16,711 bases of DNA from Planctomycetales bacterium (GTDB lineage: Bacteria; Planctomycetota; Planctomycetia; Isosphaerales; Isosphaeraceae): NCBI GenBank assembly GCA_027435495.1, contig DAHZZC010000676.1:1-16711 (forward strand). Direction: 5' to 3'. Below, in pieces: positions 1-7,900 of this stretch. The notes below the pieces were generated by a model. It saw nothing but the letters and a program-made list of their open reading frames with translations, ran no database searches and was not told where the DNA came from. Position 1 is the first letter of the stretch. Each line of letters opens with the position of its first letter. The position numbers were made by a program, and so were the translations under genes.

Positions 1-98
1 CCGTCGGCTACGTGCCGAGGGTCGTCCCGAAGGTCCGATGGCTCGACCCGCCCGTCCGCGTCGATGGTGCCGTCGTCCGATTCTCGGAGATCCAGTGA
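1..98 (+). CDS. C-terminal fragment of an unidentified protein (5' end outside window)
   Basis: Reading codons from base 3, an open frame runs to a TGA at 96-98 and has no start in the window. It encodes about 31 residues, starting VGYVPRVVPKVRWLDPPVRV and ending VVRFSEIQ. Nearly every codon ends in G or C (about 28 of 31). That matches the codon style of the confident genes here and is the main reason to think it is a real C-terminus rather than chance. The gene runs towards nadB, which is on the other strand and ends at 277. I do not recognise the family from so short a piece. The overlapping minus-strand frame at 8-262 has an implausible composition and looks like a shadow. Confidence 0.5.
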   Translation, partial: VGYVPRVVPKVRWLDPPVRVDGAVVRFSEIQ

Positions 99-276
99 GC
101 GGGAGCTTTCCGAGCCATTTCCCTGCATAGGACCAAAGACGACGGCCAGGACGATCCGCCCTTGTAGGAGCGAACTCCTGCTGGCGACCCGGACGGAGCG
201 GAGAATGTCGCCTGGATCGACGGCTGGAGCCGGCTCCTGCAACCGGCCATCCACATCCGCACCTACATCAAGATTC
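99..276. other. Intergenic region between two convergent genes
   Basis: This 178-base stretch lies between the end of the left-edge gene and the end of nadB. No gene with convincing codon use was found on either strand. It contains a compact hairpin (164-181) and a 12-base perfect palindrome, GGAGCCGGCTCC, at 226-237. Neither is followed by a T-run. Confidence 0.5.
164..181. repeat. Hairpin GTAGGAG-CGAA-CTCCTGC, possible bidirectional terminator or REP-like palindrome
   Basis: Seven base pairs (the outer two are G-C and T-G) enclose a CGAA tetraloop, exactly between two converging genes. This is where a bidirectional terminator or a REP-type palindrome would be expected. There is no T-tract on either side, so classical intrinsic termination is not well supported. 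Only one copy is seen in the window. Confidence 0.3.
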
Positions 277-1944
277 TCAAACGACCGCCGACGGCTCCGC
301 CGTCGTGATGTGACGGTCATCGAAGACCGGGTCGGGCGAGGGGAAGTCGCGTCGGTAATGCACCCCGCGCGACTCGCGACGTTCGGTCGCCGCGGCGATC
401 ATCAGCCGAGCCGCTAGAAGCATATTTTGAAGCGTCCAGCCGGCCGGGTCGGTGAATTCGAGCGGGAGGATGTAGCGGCTCCATCGGTCGACACGATCCG
501 CTGCCTCGGCCAGTCCCTCGGCGTTTCGAGTGATTCCCATCCGACGCCAGAGCAGGGATCGGAGCGATTCGCGAACGTCGGCGACATCGATCCGGGCATG
601 CCCGTCTCGCCGACCGGGCGCGGAGATCGGAGGAACTTCCAGCGGCCTTGGACCCTCGCGGTCGAGCTGTTCGACGATGTCCTCCGCCGCGCGAGCGCCG
701 TAGACCAGCCCTTCGAGCAGACTGTTCGACGCGAGCCGATTGGCGCCGTGCAATCCGGAACTGCTCACCTCGCCGGCCGCCCAGAGACCGGGGAGTGTCG
801 TTCGGCCCGCGAGGTCGACCGTCACTCCACCGATCATGTAGTGGGCTCCTGGACAGACCGGGATCGGGTCTCGGGTGATATCCAGCGCAAAGGTTCGGCA
901 GAGGCGATCGATCCCGGGGAACCGTCGGCGGATGAGCTCGGGATCGAGGTGCGAGAGGTCCAGGTAGACGCTCGGGTGCTGCGTCCTCGCCATCTGTGCC
1001 GCGATCGCCTGCGAAACGTCGTCTCGGGGTGCCAGTTCGGCCATCGGATGATACGACGGCATGAACCGATCGCCATTGCAGTCGCGCAGATACGCTCCCT
1101 CGCCGCGGATGGCCTCGGTCAGGAGATGGCGGGCCGATCCGGCGAGGTAGAGAACCGTTGGGTGAAACTGCATGAACTCCATGTCGCGTAGCACAGCACC
1201 GGCACGGAAGGCCATGGAATGGCCATCTCCGGTGGCGATCGGTGGATTGGTCGTCTCCCGAAAGAGCTGCCCGGTGCCACCGGTTGCCAGAACGACGGCC
1301 CGCGCCCAGACCAGGGCGAGCCCTCGGTGCCTGTCCCAGACCAGGACACCCCGACATCGGCCTTCGTGTGTCAAGAGGTCGATGGAGAAGGTGTTCTGCC
1401 AGACGCGAACATTGGGCCGGCTCTTGGCCTTCTGGATCACGGCGCGCATGATCTCCCGGCCGGTTTCGTCCCCCAGCGCGTGGGCAATCCGGGCGTGCGA
1501 GTGTCCTCCCTCTCGCCCGAGCGAGACCTGGCCGTCGACCTGGTCGAAGTGCGTCCCCCACTCGATCAGCTCGGCGATCCGGGCGGGGGCCTCCCGCACG
1601 ACCATCTCGACGACCAGGGGATCGCAGAGTCCCTTCCCGGCGGCGATCGTGTCGGCGATGTGGTTGTCAAACCGGTCCTCCGGGGCGAGCACGCCCGCGA
1701 TCCCGCCCTGAGCGTAATGGCTGTTGCTCTCGCGAACCTCGTCCTTGGTGATGACCAGGACACGGTAGCGCTCGGGAACGCCGAGCGCCGCCCGAAGCCC
1801 CGCAATCCCCCCGCCGATCACCAGGACATCGGCAAAGTGATGCGGAACCTCACGGGGATCGAAACCGATCAGGTAGCCGCGCTCCACGGACTCCCGATCG
1901 TTGCTCCATGGCTCGACCGGCCTCTGACGACCGACGCTCGGCAT
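277..1944 (-). CDS. nadB: L-aspartate oxidase (quinolinate synthesis, NAD pathway)
   Basis: FAD-dependent oxidation of L-aspartate to iminoaspartate, which NadA condenses to quinolinate in de novo NAD synthesis; cytoplasmic. Numbered from the upstream GTG at 1950 (557 aa), the protein shows a Rossmann dinucleotide motif GGGIAG (46-51), HYAQGGIAG (79-87), SLGREGGHSHARI (143-155), QFHPT (261-265), TEAIRGEGA (278-286), PGAHYMIGG (367-375) and the C-terminal FAD signature AAGEVSSSGLHGANRLASNS (391-410). These fit NadB better than SdhA/FrdA, and the length is close to the usual 530-550 aa. The ATG at 1944 is preferred as start, because GAGGA at 1953-1957 lies 8 bases from it but only 2 from the GTG at 1950. 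About 36 residues precede the Rossmann fold, a modest extension. The gene follows the giant membrane-protein gene almost directly, so they are probably co-transcribed. No nadA or nadC is in the window. Confidence 0.95.
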   Translation of the reverse strand: MPSVGRQRPVEPWSNDRESVERGYLIGFDPREVPHHFADVLVIGGGIAGLRAALGVPERYRVLVITKDEVRESNSHYAQGGIAGVLAPEDRFDNHIADTIAAGKGLCDPLVVEMVVREAPARIAELIEWGTHFDQVDGQVSLGREGGHSHARIAHALGDETGREIMRAVIQKAKSRPNVRVWQNTFSIDLLTHEGRCRGVLVWDRHRGLALVWARAVVLATGGTGQLFRETTNPPIATGDGHSMAFRAGAVLRDMEFMQFHPTVLYLAGSARHLLTEAIRGEGAYLRDCNGDRFMPSYHPMAELAPRDDVSQAIAAQMARTQHPSVYLDLSHLDPELIRRRFPGIDRLCRTFALDITRDPIPVCPGAHYMIGGVTVDLAGRTTLPGLWAAGEVSSSGLHGANRLASNSLLEGLVYGARAAEDIVEQLDREGPRPLEVPPISAPGRRDGHARIDVADVRESLRSLLWRRMGITRNAEGLAEAADRVDRWSRYILPLEFTDPAGWTLQNMLLAARLMIAAATERRESRGVHYRRDFPSPDPVFDDRHITTAEPSAVV

Positions 1945-1952
1945 GTCCACTT

Positions 1953-1957
1953 TCCTC
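1953..1957 (-). promoter_or_regulatory. Ribosome binding site deciding the nadB start
   Basis: GAGGA on the minus strand, 8 bases before ATG 1944 and 2 bases before GTG 1950. The spacing favours the ATG. The site lies in the 18-base gap after the stop codon of the upstream gene. Confidence 0.65.
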
Positions 1958-1968
1958 GGCGAGGCTCG

Positions 1969-4900
1969 TCAGCGGCGCGACTTGTTGTCGCGGGCGATCC
2001 GACTTCGGAAGTTGTAGTAGAACTGGCGGTACTGCGGAGGTGGGTCCGTGCCATTCCCCTGGTTGAGCCCCTTCATCGCGTCCTGAGTGATCCCGCGCGT
2101 ATTTCGGATCTGGTCGCTGCTGAATCGCTTCACGCCGGCGCCAGGAAGATTGGCTCCGGGGGTGACCGGGGCCTGCGTGCCGACCTTGACCTCGAGCTCT
2201 TTCCCATCGCGACCGGGTCCGACCTTGGGCTTCTCGAACTGGCGGGCAAACTGTTCGAGCTGCTCCTTGCTCAGGCCCGTGCGCTGTTCGAGTTCCTTCG
2301 CGGTCTCGGCGTCCTTGAGGGCATCGGAGAGCTTGTTCAGGGTCAGCGAGGATTGCTGGGCCCCCTTCGGAGCGACGTCGTCCTGGCCGAACGGATTGGC
2401 GGGATCCTCGGCCTTCGGTGAGGGAGTGGTCTCGTCCTTGGGGACGGAGCCATCGCCCGGGTTGCCAGCGGTCTGCTGGCCATCGCCACCGCCGCCGACG
2501 ATTGGATTACTCGCTCCCGATCCGCCCCGATTCTTGCCCATGCCGGGCTGGTTGCCTCCGCCGGTCGCTCCACTGGAGCTGGTTCCGCCCGGCTGACCGC
2601 CTGACTGGCTCGACTGACCGGAACTGTTCCCCTGGCCCGGTTGCCCGGCGTTGCCACTGCCATTCGGGTTCGAGCCGCCCTGCGGCTGCTCGCTCTGGCT
2701 CGGGACGCCCGATTCCGAAGCACTGTTCGCGCCCGGGGGAGTGCCACCCGACGGATTGCCCTGGCCCGGGGTCGCTCCTCGCGGACCGGATGCTTGCCGC
2801 TCGGAAGGCGGCCCGCCGGCATTCCCGGCCTGAGTCCGGCCCTGGCCGGGCTTTCCCGCACCTTGAGGACCACCGGCCTGACCCTGTCCGCTGCCGCCGG
2901 CCTGACCGGAATGGTTCCCGGCCTGGGACGATCCCGCGCCCGAAGAACCCGCGCTCGGTGTTCCACCCCCGTTCGGATTCATCTGCGAGCCCATCCCCTG
3001 ACCGGGCTGATTTCCGGAGCCTTGACCGGGCTGATTTCCGGAACCTTGGCTCGTTCCTTGACCGGGCTGATTTCCGGAACCCGGACCGGTTCCCTGACCG
3101 GGCTGATTTCCGGAACCTGGACCGGTCCCTTGCTGGGGCTGACCCGAGCCCTGACTCGGCGAGGTGCCGCTGCCCTGTCCTGGCCCCGACTGAGGCTGGC
3201 CTGCTCCCTGCTGTGGCTGTCCGCCGGGCTGTCCTCCGCCGTTGCCTGAGCCCTGAGGTTGTTGGCCGGGCATGGGCTGACCGGGCTGCGAGCCGCCGCC
3301 GCCCTGGCCTCCGCCGTTCGACGGATTTCCGCCCGTCGGGAATTGATTCTGCAACGGGGGATTGGACGAGGTCTCCGGCTGCCGCAAGGGATTCTCCATC
3401 TCCTGCGGTGGCGGCGTTTCTTCCTTGGGCTGTGCCTTCTTCTTGGCTTCTGGCCGAGGATACTTCTCGGGCTTCGCCTTCTCTTCGGCCGGGTACTTGT
3501 CGGGCTTCGCGGTCTGGCCCTTCGACTTCGGCCCGCTCGTCTTCGCCGTGGCCTCCTGGTTCGACATCCGGCCCTGGGGATTGTTGCCCTGGGTCTTGGA
3601 AGCGGCGTTCTGGGATGCCGTCTTCTGGCCGCCTGGACCGTTCTGCTTCTCGGCTTCGGGCGGTTGCTGACCCTGTGGTGGCGGAGTCCCCGAGGCCGCG
3701 CTCTCGCTCTTGTCGTGCTGGTCGGCGCCTTGCTGGCTCCCGCGCTGAAGGTCCGATTGTTCGTTTTGCGGGCCTCGCATGTTGGACGGGTTGGGGTTCG
3801 GCTGATTCGGGTTCTGGGTCCCTGCGTTCGAATCCGACCCCGACCTGTTCGACTTGTTCGTGTTCGGCGACGAGGGCGACGACTCCCTTTGAGAAGCCGG
3901 GTTGCTGAAATCGGTTTTCGGGTTTCCCGCGTCGCCGTTTTGCTGGGCTCCATTCTCGCGCTGGGATCGCGAGCCCGGTGGCGGATTCCCCGTGGGCTTG
4001 CCGTTCGCCGATGGATTTCCCGGTTGCTCGTTGCCGGCCTGGTTGGTTTTGGGTGTCGAGTTGCCGGGCTCTCCCGGACCCATTGGGCCCTGGCCCTGGG
4101 ATGGCCGCGACTCCGAAGGCGGCGTCTGGTTCGGCGAGCCGGCCTGCGGCTGGGTCGCGTTCGGCGGATTCATCCCGGGCTGAGTCGGGTTCGGGCTCGT
4201 CTGGGGGTTCCCCGCATTCGGCTGACCGGGCGTCGGCTGGGTCGGGTTCGGCGGGTTGCCCATCCCCGACTGGGGATTGCCCCCGTTTGACTGAGGAGAC
4301 TGGCTGTTCGGACTGCCGTTGGGCTGACCCTGGGAGCCCTGTGTCTGGTTGGGGTTGCCCGACTGGGGATTGCCCCCGTTTGGCTGAGGAGACTGGCTGT
4401 TCGGACCGCCGTTGGGCTGACCCTGGGAGCCCTGAGTCTGGTTGGGGTTACCCGACTGGGGATTGCCTCCGTTAGGCTGAGGAGTCTGGCTGTTCGGGCC
4501 GCCGTTTGGCTGACCCTGAGAGCCCTGTGTCTGGTTGGGTTTCATGCCTCCTTGCGGCGGGGAACCGGCGGAATTCGACGGGCCCTGGGAGCCCTGGTTG
4601 TTTCCGCCTCCCTCACGCCCGGCATTTGGCGTGGTCGAGGAGGGCCCATTCGGGGCGCCGGTCTGCTCCGGAGCTCCTGAAGGTTTCTGGCCGCCCTCGC
4701 CCTGGTTGCTCGCTCCGTTTGTCCCCGGCTGCGGATTCGAGGCGCCGGGCATCCCGCTGGTGCGGCCCGGAGCCTGATTCCGATTCTTCGCAGCGCCCGA
4801 CGGGTCGGGCCCCGGCTTCCCCTGCCGAGGATTGTTGTTGGAGGAGGTTCCAGATGGGCCAGGCTGCTGTGTACCGTTCGTGGGATTGGCCTGCCCATTC

Positions 4901-7900
4901 GGCGACTCTCCCGACGGGGCACCAGCCTCGTTCGAGTTGTTAGCGTTCGCACCCTGGCCCGCGGAGTTCTCCTGAGAGTTCGGATTGCCGGACGCCCCGG
5001 CCTCACCCGGCTTCATCCCCTGGTTCGCTCCGGAACGATCCCGGGGCGCCTGGTTCCCCGCCGGCTTTGAGCCCTTCCTTTGTCCGGATGTATTCCGGGT
5101 GTTACCTGACCCCTGGGTATTTGGGTTGCCGGCCCCTGGCTGCTGACCGCCGGTCTGGGGCTCGCCGTTCGGTTGCGTCGCGTTCTCGCTGGCCGGGCTG
5201 GGTTGACCCGGCTGCGCGTTCGGCGGACCTTGCCGCGGAGAAACGCCGCCTTTGGTCCCGCCGGAGTTGCCCGACGTCTGCTGGGTCGCCGATCCCCCGG
5301 CATTTGGCTGGCTCCCCATTCCCGCATTCGGATTCGCCTGGTTCGGATTGCCGTTCGGCCCGTTCTGGGGCTGGGTGTTAGGCTGATTGGGACCACCCTG
5401 CTGGGGATTGGCCTGGCTGGGACCGCCCTGCTGGGGATTGGCCTGGCTGGGACCGCCCTGCTGGGGATTCCCCGGATTCTGGCCGCCCGGTGGGTTCATT
5501 CCTCCGGGATTGGCCTGGTTCGAGTTTCCCGGAGGATTCTGACCGCCGGGATTGGGGCCGTTCTGCGGATTCTGGGGATTTCCGCCATTTGGGTTCGAGG
5601 CGTCCGGCGAGTTCGCACCCGGTGGATTGGCAGCGCCGGGACCGCCCGGGTTGGCTGGATTCGGGGCGTTCGGCGGGTTGGCTCCCCGCGGGCCGTTGGG
5701 ATTCTGGGGGGTATTTTGACCCTGCCCGTTGTTTCCAGGCTGGCCGGGAGGCATCGCGCCGCCCGGGGCTCCGGCCTGGGGAGGCGACGATTCCGGTGAG
5801 TTGCCGGGATTGCCGGCGTTTTGGTTGGGATTGGGATTCGGGTTACCGACCGTCGGGGCGCCATTACGAACGCCAGGCGCCACCTGGTTCTCGGGATTCC
5901 CCGGATTCCCGTTGAGCGGCTGTCCCTGGTTGTTGCCGGGAGCGCCCGCCGGGTTTCCCGGATTCTGGACCGGGTTCTGACGATTGGGTCCGTTGTTCCT
6001 CACGCCGCCGGGATTTTGACCCCCGGCCGGTGGATTCCCATTCGGGTTGCGCTGCTGGCGAGCGAGATCGGGGTTCCCGGACGGATTGTTCCCGGCTGGA
6101 TTGTTCCCCGCGGCTCCCTGCTGGCCTTTTTGACCCTGACGGTTCTTGAGGACGTTCTGGATCTGGCGGATCTGCTCGGGCGTGAGCTGGTTCTGAGGAT
6201 TCCCGCCCGGGTTGTTGGGGCGATCCACCGGGTCCTCGGCGTTCGCTCCCTGATCGGGCTGAGAACCTTGCGGCTCACTGACCTTGCCGCCCTGTCCACC
6301 GTTCGGTTGATCCGACGTCCCCGCGTCCGGCGGGTTACCCTGAGCGCCCGGTGGGGTGTCCTGAGGAGAGACCGGATTTGGCTCGTCAGGCTGTGGCGGC
6401 GGATTCTGCTGCTGGATCTCCTCGCGCTGCTTCGCCTGCTGATTCTCGAACTGCTTCTTCTCCTGGGCCGCGATCGGCTCGCCGACCTCGATGATCTGCT
6501 TCGCGGTCTCGAACCGGTTCGAGACGGGCTGCTTGTTATCGCGGACCGTCAGCCAGTAGGTGATCCGGTCGCCAGCTCGGGAGTGGAGGTGGGCGAGGTC
6601 GAGCGTCTCGGAGGCGCGAAGCTCGCTCCTCGGCGGGAGATTCTCCAGAAAGTCCTTCGAGGTCGGAAGGTCCTTCCCTTGCTGGACGTGCAGGGTCGCT
6701 TCCTTGATCCCGTGGTCATCCGTGCCGGCCATCACCAGGTCGACCTTCACATTGGCCGGGACCTTCACGGCCGGCTTGTCGGGCAAGACGAACCGGGCTG
6801 TCGGCGAGTGGTCGGGGATTGCGATGATGTCGTAATTCACCGGGCTCGGATTGACCTGATTTCCGGTCGTCCGGAAGTTGATCCGATACGTCCCCGACTT
6901 CATCACCTTGAACTTACCCGTCAGCCGGGTCGCATCTTCGTGGTCGATCTCCATGCCGACGGGCATGACCTCCTGCGACGAAAAATTGATCGTCGCGTAC
7001 GAGGCCGGGATATTCGTCCGGGCGCGGACGGTCACCTGCGTCCCCTCGATCGCCTCGATCTCGCCACCCTCGATCGCCTTGCGATCCTCGGCCTGGGTGT
7101 ACTCGGGGAAATCCAGGTCATGGAAGATTTCCACGATCGTCGGCGCCGGCTTGACCTCCAGGTGATAACGCTTCGACTCGGCATCGCCACCGGTGAAGTA
7201 GTAGTCCTGGCTCTGCTGGATGTTGGTCAGGGTGATCGACCAGGGGTCGTACAGGTTCTTGCCCGGCGTCAGCTCCTTTGGTGCGAAGAACTTGCCGCCG
7301 TCGACGCTGTGGTGCAGGACCACCTTCTCGGGCCGCGTTCCCTGAACGTTCACCTCGAAGTTGACGTGCTGCCCGGCCACGATCTCGGCCAGTTCGGGAT
7401 GCTCGTCGCCCGGCTTGATGTTGACGAGCTGGGTGTTTGTCGGTCGGACCACGTCGGCGAGGAAGGCCCGACGGACCGAATCGTACGGGCTCCTCGGCGA
7501 GAAGGCCCAGTAGACGGCAAAGACGACCAGAACCCCCGAGAAGGCGTAAATCGACTGCATCAGCCGGTGCTGGTTCACTGCGGCCTCGACGTCGACCTGC
7601 GTCAGGTCGTTGACCGCGCGCGACTCGAGCGCCACCAGCACCGCCTTCGGCAACTGGTCACGCTGGCGCTTGAGCTCCAGGTAATTGATGAGGCTATTCT
7701 TGAACGACGGGTCGGCTTCCTCGATCCTCTTGGCCGCATAGAGGGCGTTGATTCGCCCGATCATCGGCAGGACGAGCCGGATCGCCGCATATCCGGTCGC
7801 CGCAACGAGCCCGATCCAGAAGACGATCGAGCGCAGCCAGAACGGCATTCCGAAAATGTGGTCGAGGAGCACTTCCAGGAAGAGGACGCCCAGAAACCCC

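Larger units (their letters stand above)
2480..6408 (-). repeat. Low-complexity coding region (N/G/P/Q/S-rich disordered tail)
   Basis: This is the DNA coding for roughly residues 543-1850 of the giant protein. Short degenerate units such as NPQQGG, GQPNGG, GNPxG and PGQG recur throughout. Aromatic residues are almost absent, and charged residues are rare except for one Lys/Glu/Pro island. Coding codons are mainly AAC, CCG/CCC, CAG and GGx, so the plus strand is G/T-rich here. Boundaries are approximate. Confidence 0.85.

Noticed and set aside
8..262. 84-codon minus-strand frame beyond the end of nadB
   Set aside because: Ser/Arg/Thr-rich composition, no ribosome site noticed, and it overlaps the more coding-like plus-strand fragment ending at 98.
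289..305. CGACGGC-TCC-GCCGTCG hairpin as a terminator of nadB
   Set aside because: It lies inside the last codons of nadB, before its stop at 277, and has no T-tract.
1219..2421. 400-codon plus-strand open frame
   Set aside because: It lies opposite nadB and the end of the giant gene and crosses their junction; nadB is certain from its motifs.
4265..4543. CRISPR array or clustered regulatory repeats
   Set aside because: The units are contiguous 93-mers without unique spacers and stay in frame with a protein-coding gene.
5173..5799. Plus-strand frame encoding repeats like LLGIGLAGTA that look membrane-like
   Set aside because: The hydrophobic repeats are just the antisense translation of the 30-bp NPQQGG array; the minus-strand frame continues intact far beyond both ends.
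2480..6408. Prion-like aggregation domain
   Set aside because: Although Asn/Gln-rich, the tail is packed with Pro and Gly and almost lacks aromatic residues, which argues against amyloid-forming or sticker-type behaviour.
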